The notes: a model not told the origin generated them from the sequence alone. Counted from the stretch's first letter, positions 23,761 to 32,251 are shown. The stretch: DNA of 64,000 nucleotides from Microbacterium gorillae (GCF_000826185.2 NZ_LN648875.1:740356-804355); one strand, 5' to 3'. Made by a program: numbers and translations.

Positions 23761-25560
23761 TCAGCCGGCGGACCGGCTCAGTACCCGTGTGAGAGCCTCG
23801 GTGAGCGCGGCTTCGGGGTCTTCGACGAGTCCCTGCGAGCGCCAGGCGATGATCTTGTCCGGACGGACCAGGACGACACCGTCCTCGCCGACCTCCCGGC
23901 GTCGCGCCCAGTCGAAGTAGAGGTCCTCGGTCTCACGACCCGGACCGATGACCACGGCACCGAGGTCGATGCCGAGCTTCGCCGCGACCGCCGGGGCGGC
24001 GTCCGCCCACGCCTGACCCGAGATCCCGGTGAACAGCGTGAAGCGCGTGGATGGCGCGAGGTCCAGCGTCGAGACCCGGTGCGCGTTGTCCCCGACCCAG
24101 GCGTGCGGCAACGGCGAACCCGGCACGGTGGAGGCCTGGTAGTACAGCTCCGGGTCGCGGGTCGGCTCCGAGCGAGAGGACCCGTCGGACACCACGGCGC
24201 TGGACGTGTAGAACTGGCCGAGCTCGACGCCGTGGGCGTTGAACTCGTAGTCCTTCAGCTCCATCGCCTCGCCGAGGGCCGCGCGGCGGGCGGCACCGGC
24301 CGCGGTGGGCAGCTTCCGCTCCGCGATCGCGGCGACCATGCCGGCCTCGTCCGCCGCGTCCGTCACCCCGAGGGCGTCGAAGAAACCGGCGAACTCGCGC
24401 GAGGACTTGTTCGCACGCGTCACGATCTGCCGCGCGACCGGCGCACGTTCGGTCGTGAACGTGTCCAGCAGCTCCGGGCCCGCCTGCCCGCGCAGCACGG
24501 CGGCGAGCTTCCACGCCAGGTTGTAGGAGTCCTGGATCGACGTGTTCGAGCCGAGCCCGTTCGACGGCGGGTGGCGGTGGATCGCGTCGCCGACGCAGTA
24601 GACGCGCCCCCGACTCAGTTCGGTGGCGAACATCTCGTTGTTGCCCCAGAGCGAGGTGCCGGTGATCTCGACGTCGATGTCGCGGGTGCCCAGCAGCTGG
24701 TAGACCACTTCCCGCGCGGCTTCATCGTCGATCGACGGCGGCGGCTGCGTGATGTCGTAACCCCAGACGATCAGCCATTCCTTCCACGGCCGGACCATGC
24801 GGACCAGGCCCGCCCCGATGCCCCCGACGTTCGCGCCCGGCTGGATCACCCAGTACAGAACCGACGGGCGGTGGCCCACGAGAGCTTCCAGGTCGGCCCG
24901 GAACGTGATGTTCATGGACCCGGCGATGTCCATCGCGCCCTCGAAGGGCAGTCCGATGTCGGCCGCGACCTTCGAGCGGGCCCCGTCGGCGCCGATCAGG
25001 TACTTCGAGCGCACCTCGTACGTGCGGCCGGTGACGCGGTCGAGCACGGTCGTGGTGACGCCGTCGGCATCCTGCACGTGCGAGACGTACTCGCTGGAGA
25101 ACCGCGTCTGCGTCCCCCGCATCGTGGCGTTGCGGGTGAGGATCGGCTCCAGGTAGTTCTGCGGGATGTCGCAGTTGAGCGTCGGGGAGGCCGCCTCATA
25201 GTCCGCGTGCCGAGCCGGGCTCGTCCCCCATGTCAGGATTCGGCCGAACTCCTCGCCGGCGATCGACGAGCAGAAGACCGTGTCCCCGATCAGGTGGTGC
25301 GGCGTGGCGAGGGCGTTGACCTCGTCCTCGACGCCCATGTCCCGGAAGAATTCCATCGCCCGCTGGTTCGTGATGTGCGCCCGCGGGGTGTTGGCCGTCC
25401 AGCGGTACTTCGTGATCATCACGTTGGGGATGCCGTACGTGGACAGGGCGAGTGCCGCCGCCGATCCACTCGGCCCCGATCCCACGATCAGGACGTCGGT
25501 CTCCACCACGCCGTCCGTGGGCAGCGCGGTGGCTGCGATGCCATCGTTGAACTCCGCCAT
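23761..25560 (-). CDS. FAD-dependent aromatic hydroxylase (TfdB/resorcinol hydroxylase type)
   Basis: 599 residues. AGGAGC lies before the ATG at 25560. FAD dinucleotide fold VLIVGSGPSGSAAALAL at 23-40; second FAD motif in GDAIHRHPPSNGLGSN as in TfdB 2,4-dichlorophenol hydroxylase; DG motif in LIGADGARSKVAAD. A C-terminal thioredoxin-like domain (about 430-599) completes the phenol-hydroxylase architecture. Placed ahead of maleylacetate reductase and hydroxyquinol dioxygenase, the best substrate is resorcinol (giving hydroxyquinol with NAD(P)H and O2); other phenols are possible. It heads the operon; its upstream region abuts an IS remnant. Confidence 0.88.
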   Translation of the reverse strand: MAEFNDGIAATALPTDGVVETDVLIVGSGPSGSAAALALSTYGIPNVMITKYRWTANTPRAHITNQRAMEFFRDMGVEDEVNALATPHHLIGDTVFCSSIAGEEFGRILTWGTSPARHADYEAASPTLNCDIPQNYLEPILTRNATMRGTQTRFSSEYVSHVQDADGVTTTVLDRVTGRTYEVRSKYLIGADGARSKVAADIGLPFEGAMDIAGSMNITFRADLEALVGHRPSVLYWVIQPGANVGGIGAGLVRMVRPWKEWLIVWGYDITQPPPSIDDEAAREVVYQLLGTRDIDVEITGTSLWGNNEMFATELSRGRVYCVGDAIHRHPPSNGLGSNTSIQDSYNLAWKLAAVLRGQAGPELLDTFTTERAPVARQIVTRANKSSREFAGFFDALGVTDAADEAGMVAAIAERKLPTAAGAARRAALGEAMELKDYEFNAHGVELGQFYTSSAVVSDGSSRSEPTRDPELYYQASTVPGSPLPHAWVGDNAHRVSTLDLAPSTRFTLFTGISGQAWADAAPAVAAKLGIDLGAVVIGPGRETEDLYFDWARRREVGEDGVVLVRPDKIIAWRSQGLVEDPEAALTEALTRVLSRSAG

Positions 25561-25702
25561 TGGTGCTCCTCGTTCCGGCCACCGTCGTCGGTGGGCGTGG
25601 AGCGAGAATGGCTCACGCGGCGCGTCTGCGACGGCGCGTGGCGGAGATGAAACAGCCGCTGTCCGAAACCGACAAGCGGGGGTGTTCGGGCAGGCACTTG
25701 GC

Positions 25703-26288
25703 TGTAGGCGTGATGCGTTGGTGCCGGCTGCCACCCATTGCGTCGGCGAACGCGGCCGCGGGGTAGCAGGAGCCGTTGTCGGTCACGATCCGTTCGATCT
25801 GCGTGATTCGGTGGGCTGCGAACCATGCTCGTGCCCGGTCGAGGAACGCGATGGCGGTCACGGCCTTCTCGTCAGGCAGCGCCTCTGTGTAGGCCAGGCG
25901 GGCGTACCCGTCGATCGCGGAGTGCAGGAAGACGTAACCGGTCTTTGCGCCACGCGTCTTCGTCCGGGCCACGGCCTTGGCTTCAGCGATGTTCTTCCCG
26001 TGCACTCGCCACCCGCCGCCGTCGGGGATGCGGCCGCCTTTCTTCACGTCGATGTGCACCATGTGTCCCGGGCGTTCGGCGATGTGTGGCACTGGGCTGT
26101 CGTGCTGGGGCGGAGGAGTGATCGATCGGCCCGAGCTTGACGGGGCGTTTGTAGCGGTTCACCCACTTGGACGCTGTGGCGCGGGAGATCCCCATCTCCT
26201 CGGCAACGTGCGCGATTGGTCGGGTGCGGCAGCGATCAATGAGACGCTTGCGGCCCTCAGGCGTGAGTGGTGCGTTGGCGTGCGTCAT
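25703..26288 (-). pseudogene. IS481-family transposase remnant
   Basis: From ATG 26288 the first 50 or so codons encode the IS481 helix-turn-helix (LTPEGRKRLIDRCRTRPIAH, ISRATASKWVNRYKRPVKLG). The catalytic part then follows in another frame (from about 26090): GHMVHIDVKKGGRIPDGGGWR, GYVFLHSAIDGYARLAY, RIVTDNGSCY. About 65 residues between the two parts are missing, and the frame after HQRITP is lost near 25703, before the final Glu of the DDE triad. So it has an internal deletion, a frameshift and a missing 3' third, and cannot transpose. Its 5' end overlaps the MFS gene. Confidence 0.88.
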
Positions 26289-27684
26289 GGGATTTCGACC
26301 GCGCGGCGGCTTTCGCACGTCGGCTGATCGTTGCTGCTGCGATTGCGCCGAGGCCGCCGATGACGGCGAGGGTGAGGGTCGCGGTGTGAAGGCCGGTCTG
26401 CGCTTGAGCCGGGGTGGTGAAGCCGCCAGCGAAGGAGAAGGCAGCTATGGCGACGGCGACCCCGATCGCGGCACCGACCTGCCGGAATGCGTTGCCGACG
26501 CCGGATGCAGCTCCGGCCAGTTCAGGGGTTGTGTGGCGCATGAGGGCTGTCGCGGAGGTCGGGAAAGCGACCGAGATGCCTATGCCGGAGATGATAAGCG
26601 GGCCGAGAAGGCTCAGGTAGTTCGTTCCGCCGAACATGGTAATGAGCAGTGCCCCCAGCCCTTGGAGTGCGAGCCCGGCCGCGAGGAGCGGGCCTTCTCC
26701 GGTCCGGTCGGACAGTCGGCCGGCGAGCGGGGCGATGATGATGGCCAGGCCGGTCCAGGGCAGGAGAGCGAGTCCGATGTTCAGCGGGTCGTGTGTGATG
26801 GTCGCCGCGATGTACTGGGACAGAAGGTACGCGGCACCGTAGAGACCTGCGCCGAGTGCGGCGGTGGCCAGGGATGCGGCGGTGAATCCGGGTGATCTGA
26901 ACAGCACGGGCGGCACAACCGGTGTTGCGGTGCGCGTCTGCCAGAATGCGAACGCGGCCAGGACCGCGACCCCCGCAGCACCTTCCACCCAGATCGAGGC
27001 GTCCGTGAGGTTGTCTGGCCGGACACGCACGAGCGCATGGACGAGCAGAACCGTGCCGATGGTCACCGTGGCCAATCCCAGGACGTCGATGCGGCGCGCG
27101 CGCGGCCCGTCGCGTTGTATGCGTAGCGAGAGCACCACAACGAGGACCCCAACGGGGAGGTTGAGCCAGAACACCCATTGCCAGGAGAAGCCGTGGGCGA
27201 TTGCACCGCCCACCAGCGGGCCGGCTGCGACGGCGAGCCCGGTGATCGCGCCCCAGATGCCGAGGATGCGTCCGCGTCGTTCGGGCGGGAAGGCGATGGT
27301 GAGGATCGTCAGGGCGAGTGGTGCCGCGATTCCCGCTGCCGCGCCTTGCACGGCCCGGGCGAGGATGAACCATCCGAACGTAGGGCTGAGGGCGCAGCAC
27401 GCCGAGGCGATCGCGAAGACGATCACTGCGTCGAGGTAGATGTTGCGTCGCCCGAAACGGTCTCCGAGTGCGGAGCCAACCAGGATCGCGACCGCGAACG
27501 CGAGAGCGTAGGCGTTCACAGCCCAGCTGAGCAGACCCTGCCCGGCGGAGAAGTGGACCCGAATCTGCGGCAGGACGGTGGTCACGACGAGCGCGTCGAG
27601 CCCGACCATGAACGATACGAGCGAGCAGGCGATGATCGTCGGTCCCGCCGACCTGGCGTCGGCATGGGTGGATGCAGTGGTCAT
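26257..27684 (-). CDS. MFS drug:H+ antiporter, DHA2 family (14 TM)
   Basis: 475 residues with 14 predicted helices. DHA2 motifs: LDALVVTTVLPQI in TM1, GDRFGRRNIY (motif A) and GAITGLAVAAGPLVGGAI (motif C, antiporter). It exports hydrophobic drugs or cations. It is the last gene of the VOC-ArsR-SRPBCC-MFS module, 12 bp after the SRPBCC stop. The last few codons (about RQRTTHA) and the stop lie within IS481 sequence, so the C-terminus was altered by the insertion. Third-position GC looks a little lower than in flanking genes, hinting at acquisition. Confidence 0.9.
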   Translation of the reverse strand: MTTASTHADARSAGPTIIACSLVSFMVGLDALVVTTVLPQIRVHFSAGQGLLSWAVNAYALAFAVAILVGSALGDRFGRRNIYLDAVIVFAIASACCALSPTFGWFILARAVQGAAAGIAAPLALTILTIAFPPERRGRILGIWGAITGLAVAAGPLVGGAIAHGFSWQWVFWLNLPVGVLVVVLSLRIQRDGPRARRIDVLGLATVTIGTVLLVHALVRVRPDNLTDASIWVEGAAGVAVLAAFAFWQTRTATPVVPPVLFRSPGFTAASLATAALGAGLYGAAYLLSQYIAATITHDPLNIGLALLPWTGLAIIIAPLAGRLSDRTGEGPLLAAGLALQGLGALLITMFGGTNYLSLLGPLIISGIGISVAFPTSATALMRHTTPELAGAASGVGNAFRQVGAAIGVAVAIAAFSFAGGFTTPAQAQTGLHTATLTLAVIGGLGAIAAATISRRAKAAARSKSHDARQRTTHA

Positions 27685-27696
27685 TGCACTGCCCTT

Positions 27697-28224
27697 CTAC
27701 GGGGTTCGTGTGCTCGCCGCGAAGCGGCCGAGGATCTTCGCCCAGCCCTCGGTGTAGCCGAGCTGGATGCCAAGTCGCGCCGGGTCGATTCCCTGCCAGC
27801 CGGAATGCACCAGCGATACGCGGGTTTGTTGCCGGCCTAGCGAGGTGAAGGTGACCGTGACGAGGGTCTGCTCCAGCCCGGGAGTCACCAGCCAGTTCAT
27901 CGCAAACCGATGCCCCGGTTCCCAGATCACGAGGGTGCCCCATCGGGCGCGGCTGCCGTCACGGCGCACCTCGACGATGCTGCCCCATTGCCTGCGATCG
28001 ACCTCCACCGCGATCACCTCGCCCGGAGCCATCGAGTAGTCCCGCAACGGCCACCAGCCGGCGAGCGTGTCGATGAACAGCGCGAACGCCTCTGGTGCCG
28101 AACACTGCACCGTCACCTCGGCCAGGACCGCATCGTCTAGCCGAGATGCTGTTTCCGCATCCGGGCTCGCCGAAGGGACCGCTTGGAGATGCCGTCGTCC
28201 CGTCGATTCGCTTGCCATGGTCAT
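27697..28224 (-). CDS. SRPBCC/AHSA1-like protein
   Basis: 175 residues. ATG overlaps the ArsR stop (ATGA). The AHSA1/SRPBCC fold is recognisable: VTVQCSAPEAFALFIDTLAGWWP at the start, then WEPGHRFAMNWLVTPG and SLVHSGWQGI with a closing amphipathic helix. Such proteins form a ligand pocket and are very often coupled to ArsR-type regulators. Function unknown; the pairing suggests binding or conversion of the molecule that the ArsR protein senses. Confidence 0.87.
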   Translation of the reverse strand: MTMASESTGRRHLQAVPSASPDAETASRLDDAVLAEVTVQCSAPEAFALFIDTLAGWWPLRDYSMAPGEVIAVEVDRRQWGSIVEVRRDGSRARWGTLVIWEPGHRFAMNWLVTPGLEQTLVTVTFTSLGRQQTRVSLVHSGWQGIDPARLGIQLGYTEGWAKILGRFAASTRTP

Positions 28225-28553
28225 CCCGCATCCGCTCGGTGTCCGAGGCCGCCGGCATCCTCGGCCAATGTCTTCGCGACGCTCAGGCTCGATGCCCACA
28301 GGTCGCTCAGATAACGCTGCAGCTCTTCCAGTGCGTCCGCATTCGCCCGGTACAGGCGGCGGGTACCATCGCGGCGCTCGAAGACGAGGCCAGTCTCGCG
28401 CAGCACTTTCAGGTGCTGGGACACCGTCGACTGCGACACCTCCGGGAATGCCGCACACACCTGCCCAGCGGGCATCTCCCGGGTCGAGACCAGCTCGAGG
28501 ATCGCGCGCCGTCGGGGTTCGGCGAACGCATCGATCGCTTTGTCCCGATCCAT
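28221..28553 (-). CDS. ArsR family transcriptional regulator
   Basis: 110 residues. ATG 28553 begins MDRDKAIDAFAEPRRRAILE; the HTH is VSQSTVSQHLKVLRETGLV and the wing RRDGTRRLYRAN. There are no Cys pairs typical of metal sensors, so it likely senses an organic ligand, as is common for ArsR proteins paired with SRPBCC genes. It lies 2 nt after the VOC stop. The dyad over the module's -10 is its likely operator. Confidence 0.9.
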   Translation of the reverse strand: MDRDKAIDAFAEPRRRAILELVSTREMPAGQVCAAFPEVSQSTVSQHLKVLRETGLVFERRDGTRRLYRANADALEELQRYLSDLWASSLSVAKTLAEDAGGLGHRADAG

Positions 28554-28555
28554 GC

Positions 28556-28921
28556 TCACGCCCCCAGACGGGGGCGATCCCACAGGCCGATCGGGTTGCC
28601 GTCAGGATCGGCGAACACGGCAAAGGAGCCGAACCCCGGAATCTCTGTCGGTTCCTGAAGCACCGTCCCGCCGAGCTCGACCGCACGCTTGAGACCTGCG
28701 GCGAGATCTGGCTCGGAGAAGTAGATCCGCACCCCGCCAGTCGGCCCGAACAGAGGGCCGATACCGCCGCCGGGTGCGCCCGCTTCCCCGTGCGTGTTCA
28801 CCAGGGCGTAACCGCCCATACCGTCGATCACCTGCACGTCCCACCCGAACATCGCCCGGTAGAACTCCTGCGCCGCCTCCGCCGCCGGGGAGGTGACCTC
28901 AAAATACGTCAATGAGGACAT
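28556..28921 (-). CDS. VOC family (glyoxalase/bleomycin-resistance-like) protein
   Basis: 121 residues. Two beta-alpha-beta-beta-beta modules: LTYFEVTSPAAEAAQEFYRAM and VRIYFSEPDLAAGLKRAVELGG, closing with FADPDGNPIGLWD. Typical single-chain VOC size, probably a dimer. It may bind and sequester a drug or act on an electrophile. First gene of a four-gene module (VOC-ArsR-SRPBCC-MFS) with GGAGTG upstream. Confidence 0.87.
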   Translation of the reverse strand: MSSLTYFEVTSPAAEAAQEFYRAMFGWDVQVIDGMGGYALVNTHGEAGAPGGGIGPLFGPTGGVRIYFSEPDLAAGLKRAVELGGTVLQEPTEIPGFGSFAVFADPDGNPIGLWDRPRLGA

Positions 28922-28941
28922 GATCACTCCTTCACAGTTAT

Positions 28942-28983
28942 TTCGGTCATCACGAATATAGGTGAGTGACGAAATATCTGCAA
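28942..28983 (-). promoter_or_regulatory. Promoter and ArsR-type operator of the VOC-ArsR-SRPBCC-MFS module
   Basis: On the minus strand TTGCAG (complement of 28978-28983), a 17-bp spacer and TATATT (complement of 28955-28960) form a vegetative promoter. An imperfect dyad, TCATCAC ... GTGAGTGA (28947-28969), straddles the -10. This matches the usual placement of ArsR operators. Transcript leader is about 27 nt to the VOC ATG. Confidence 0.6.
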
Positions 28984-29094
28984 GAGTTGCATGCCAGAGA
29001 ATCGGCCCAGCTCCCGACGTCACTGGAGAGCATGTCGGAGATGCTTCTGGTGCAACTCACTCGAGCCCATCAACGACCTCATGGCCAGCAACAG

Positions 29095-30120
29095 CTAGCG
29101 GGCGGCGCGGACCTCCGCCGGCGTGGTGTCGAAGTGCTCCCGGAAGACGCGGCTGAAGTGCGCGGCGGTCGCGAAACCGCAGTACAGCGCCACGTCCTGC
29201 ACGCTCGGCGCACCGGGAGCGGACAGCATTCGGTGCGCGAGGGTGAGGCGCATCTCCAGGATCGTGCGCGCCACCCCGGCGCCCCCGCTCTCGCTGAAGA
29301 CGCGGGAGAGGCTGCGCTCGCTCATGCCGACGCCGGCGGCCACCCGGGAGACCGACAGCCCGGGGTCGCGAAGGTTCCGACGGATCCAGGCGATGGCAGC
29401 GCGGCGCTTGGCCCCGGACGAGTTCGCACCGTCCGTCGTGAACAGCGCACGCAGCAGGTCCAGCGTGGCGGCCTCGGTCGCGGCGACGGCCGTCGGGTCC
29501 GATCCGGTCAGCGAGGTCCGGATCAGACGCGCCAGAGCGGCGGCGTGCACGTCACCACCGGGGATGTCCGCGAAGCTGGACAGCACCGGAACGCGGGGCA
29601 GGGGCTGCTCAGTGACGTCCTCGAACACGTGCCGCGGCACGGTGAGGACGTACTCCTGCAACCCGTGCGCGAAGCCACGCAGGAACGGCTGGTTCACGTC
29701 GCACGCCAGCATCGTCCCGGGTCGCTGCAGGTGCACGCCGTCCGGGTGGTAGAAGAACGCCTCGCCGGCGAGCGAGAAGTACAGCGCGACGCCGTCCGTC
29801 CCCGTGGCGGCGATGTGGTCGCGCGTGCGCTCCACGATGTGCGGATTCGCCCCCACCCAGGCGAATGTCATCTCCTCCACCCGCAGGTTGCGCTCGGTCG
29901 CGACCAGCGGCACGTCTCCGATCGATCGCGCCGCGAGCGCGACCAGCGCATCGGCGTTGTGCTGTTCCCACAGCTCGATCCGCGCGAGTCGCTCGAGACC
30001 CTCCGTGGAGAAGTGCCGGTACGTCGGACGGGCGTGGTCGACCGCACCCGTCGCCGGATAGGCGGTCAGTTCCGCCGAACTCCACAGCACATCCGTTGTC
30101 CCCACGGTCCCTCGCTTCAT
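29095..30120 (-). CDS. AraC family transcriptional regulator
   Basis: 341 residues from ATG 30120 (an in-frame ATG eight codons upstream is possible). The N-terminal two thirds resemble the AraC-binding-like (AraC_binding_2) ligand domain; the C-terminal domain (about 240-341) has two HTHs: LSVSRVAAGVGMSERSLSRV and SVQDVALYCGFATAAHFSRV with the closing FDTTPAEVR. Such regulators commonly activate aromatic catabolic operons. Its most likely target is the hydroxyquinol operon, from which it is now separated by the IS481 remnant and resistance module. A near-palindrome ATGCAAATGCAT (30156-30167) lies just upstream. Confidence 0.88.
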   Translation of the reverse strand: MKRGTVGTTDVLWSSAELTAYPATGAVDHARPTYRHFSTEGLERLARIELWEQHNADALVALAARSIGDVPLVATERNLRVEEMTFAWVGANPHIVERTRDHIAATGTDGVALYFSLAGEAFFYHPDGVHLQRPGTMLACDVNQPFLRGFAHGLQEYVLTVPRHVFEDVTEQPLPRVPVLSSFADIPGGDVHAAALARLIRTSLTGSDPTAVAATEAATLDLLRALFTTDGANSSGAKRRAAIAWIRRNLRDPGLSVSRVAAGVGMSERSLSRVFSESGGAGVARTILEMRLTLAHRMLSAPGAPSVQDVALYCGFATAAHFSRVFREHFDTTPAEVRAAR

Positions 30121-30187
30121 CGCGTGGTCAATGGCGCACAGCATACGCCGTTTCCATGCAAATGCATAGGACTCGACGTGACGAGAC

Positions 30188-30766
30188 TTACTGCGGGTCG
30201 AGGCCCAGGTCGTCCAGGTCGATCGCGGAGCGCCACGCGAGCCCTTCGGCTTCGATCGCGGCCTGAGCGCCGGTCTTGCGGTCGACCACGACGGCAACCG
30301 CGACCACGTTGGCGCCGGCGGCGCGCAGCACCTCGACGGCCTTCAGCGCGGACTGCCCCGTGGTGGAGGTGTCCTCCACCACGACGACGTCCTGGCCCTC
30401 GATCTCCGCTCCCTCGATCTGGCGTCCGCGTCCGTGGTCCTTGGGTTCCTTCCGCACGACGAAGGCGTCCAGCGGAGCGTCCGATTCGGCGGACGCGTGC
30501 ATCACGGCGTTCGCGATCGGGTCGGCGCCGAGCGTCAGGCCGCCGACGGCGGTGACGGTCGGGAAGTCGGCCACGAGCTGGCGCACGATGCGACCGATCG
30601 CCGGGGCCGCACGGTGGTCCATGGTGAGCCGGCGCATGTCGACGTAGTAGCTGGCCTGCTTGCCGCTGGCGAGGGTGAAGTCGCCGTGGAACACCGCCTC
30701 GTCCTTCACGAGGGCGATCAGCTTCTGGCGGTCGGCTTCGAGCTCGGGCGAGGGCATCGTGGTCAT
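30188..30766 (-). CDS. pyrE: Orotate phosphoribosyltransferase
   Basis: 192 residues. OPRT signature: FTLASGKQASYYVDMRR (orotate/PRPP contacts), GGLTLGADPIA and the PRPP loop VVVVEDTSTTGQSALKAV. It joins orotate with PRPP to make OMP in pyrimidine synthesis. It stands alone here, as pyrE often does in actinobacteria. An internal ATG three codons later is an alternative start. Confidence 0.95.
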   Translation of the reverse strand: MTTMPSPELEADRQKLIALVKDEAVFHGDFTLASGKQASYYVDMRRLTMDHRAAPAIGRIVRQLVADFPTVTAVGGLTLGADPIANAVMHASAESDAPLDAFVVRKEPKDHGRGRQIEGAEIEGQDVVVVEDTSTTGQSALKAVEVLRAAGANVVAVAVVVDRKTGAQAAIEAEGLAWRSAIDLDDLGLDPQ

Positions 30767-30930
30767 GCTCCCGATTCTACGGATTCCGCGAAACACCCAG
30801 GCACGTCCGGGACACCCCGCAGTGCGAGGTTTTTCGGACGCGCATGAATGTTTCGCGGTGGGGCATTGCCGGGGAGGGCGGCCACCGCTAAGTTCATGCC
30901 GTGCAAAGGTGCACACCCGATAGGAGAACC

Positions 30931-31326
30931 GTGACCGCCACCGCCGAGCCCCTCCCCGTCAGCGGGCCCACGGACGTCGTGCGCGACGCCGCCCCATCTG
31001 CCGACTCGATCCTCCGCTACGCGACGCCGGAACCGCGCCGGAACCTCGCGCTCGCGATCATCTGCCTCGTCCTCGGAGTGACGAGCGCGATGGTTCCCAC
31101 CGCCTTGATCGGCCTCGGCTTCCTGCAGGGTCAGGCCGGGGGGACGACCGCGTTGGCCGGCATCGTCTGGGGCGCCGGGCTGCTCCTGCTGACGATCATC
31201 ATCTCCGTCGTGGGGGTCGTGATCTGCCGGCCGCGCACGATGCCGCTGATCGCCCTCACCATCGCCGCGATCTGGCTGGCCGGGGTGATCGCGGTCTTCA
31301 CGATCGTGCTGGCGTTCGCGTCCTGA
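30931..31326 (+). CDS. Small integral membrane protein, unknown
   Basis: 131 residues from a GTG preceded by AGGAGA. A soluble head of about 40 residues is followed by three hydrophobic helices (LALAIICLVLGVTSAMV, IVWGAGLLLLTIIISVVGVV and LIALTIAAIWLAGVIAVFTI). No family recognised. Divergent from pyrE and convergent with the ROK gene (7-bp gap). Confidence 0.7.
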   Translation: MTATAEPLPVSGPTDVVRDAAPSADSILRYATPEPRRNLALAIICLVLGVTSAMVPTALIGLGFLQGQAGGTTALAGIVWGAGLLLLTIIISVVGVVICRPRTMPLIALTIAAIWLAGVIAVFTIVLAFAS

Positions 31327-31333
31327 CCCGCGT

Positions 31334-32251
31334 TCAGGACAGAGCACCCGCCGAGCGCAGAGCGATCGCGGCGGCACCGACCAGCGGACCGTCGCCGTGC
31401 AGCCCGCTGCGGACGATGCGCGCCGACCGCGCGTAGTCCAAGACGGCGGCGGCGGCCAATCCCTCCTGCACGAGCTCGATGTAGTCCGGCGCGGCCTGGG
31501 AGAAGCCGCCGCCGATGGAGACGACCTCCAGGTCGAGCAGGGTGATCGCGTCACTGAGACCGGCGCCCACCGCTCGCGCGGAGCGGACGATGGCCGCGCG
31601 TGCGGTCTCGTCTCCGGCGGCGGCATCGCGCGCCAGATCCTCACCGGAGGTCCCCCTCCACCCGCGCGCCCGCGCCCACGCGACGCTCGCGGGGCCGGAG
31701 GCGACCTCCTCGAGGGTCAGGCCCTCACCGGAGATGTGGGTCTGCCCGAGGTGACCGGCGTTGCCGGACGCGCCCGCGATCAGCACACCGTCGATGACGA
31801 TGCCACCGCCGATCCCGGTCGAGACCACGATCGACATCGACGCGGTCGACCCGGCGGTCGCACCGATCCAGGCTTCCGCGACGGCCAGGCAGCTGCCGTC
31901 ATGTCCGACACGCACCGGCAGCTCACGACCGAGATCACGCGCGGCGATGCCGGCGACCTCCTCCGCGAGCCGGAAGCCGTTCAGACCCGGCATGTTCACC
32001 GGAGCGATCACGCCACCGGCGTCCCGGAACGGGCCGGCGGTACCCACGCCGACGGCGAGCACCGCCTCGCCGCCCGGTGCCGCGGTGGCCTCCGTGATGA
32101 CCTCCGCCAGGGCCGCCCGCATCGCGATCGGCTCGATGTCCCGGCCCGTGGGACGACGCACGCGGGATCCCGCGCGCACCGTCCCGTCCTGGTCCACGAG
32201 GGCGGCCTCGACCTTGGTGCCCCCGATGTCGATGGCGAGAACCACCGTCAC
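31334..32251 (-). CDS. ROK family sugar kinase
   Basis: 305 residues from a GTG overlapping the permease stop (GTGA). Phosphate-1 motif AIDIGGTKVEAAL, VGVGTAGPF, VRVGHDGSCLAVAEA and the GHLG region are all present. The usual ROK zinc motif CxCGxxGC is missing: after GHLGQTH the sequence goes straight to LTLEEVASG. Such Cys-less ROK members still phosphorylate hexoses or N-acetylmannosamine-like sugars. It is the fourth gene of the LacI-controlled ABC operon, so it probably phosphorylates the imported sugar. Confidence 0.88.
   Translation of the reverse strand: MTVVLAIDIGGTKVEAALVDQDGTVRAGSRVRRPTGRDIEPIAMRAALAEVITEATAAPGGEAVLAVGVGTAGPFRDAGGVIAPVNMPGLNGFRLAEEVAGIAARDLGRELPVRVGHDGSCLAVAEAWIGATAGSTASMSIVVSTGIGGGIVIDGVLIAGASGNAGHLGQTHISGEGLTLEEVASGPASVAWARARGWRGTSGEDLARDAAAGDETARAAIVRSARAVGAGLSDAITLLDLEVVSIGGGFSQAAPDYIELVQEGLAAAAVLDYARSARIVRSGLHGDGPLVGAAAIALRSAGALS

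Larger units (their letters stand above)
23624..23780. repeat. 68-bp tandem repeat spanning the 3' end of the flavin hydroxylase gene
   Basis: Units start at 23624, 23692 and 23760 (the last is partial and forms the final codons and stop of the hydroxylase). The two full units differ at about six positions, so they are not a fresh copying error. On the transcribed strand each unit holds a purine-rich ribosome site, an ATG, 18 codons and a TGA; the repeated end matches the hydroxylase C-terminus SRSAG-stop. Confidence 0.92.

Noticed and set aside
23410..25650. 746-codon plus-strand frame over the flavin hydroxylase
   Set aside because: No recognisable domain and biased composition; the minus-strand protein has FAD motifs and correct start and stop context.
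25561..25702. Operator GTCGGTTTCGGAC near the hydroxylase promoter
   Set aside because: Arms of only five bases with a mismatch and next to a truncated IS; too weak to call.
29000..29094. Attachment site or second IS end at the right edge of the resistance module
   Set aside because: No inverted repeat matching the IS remnant and no target-site duplication could be identified.
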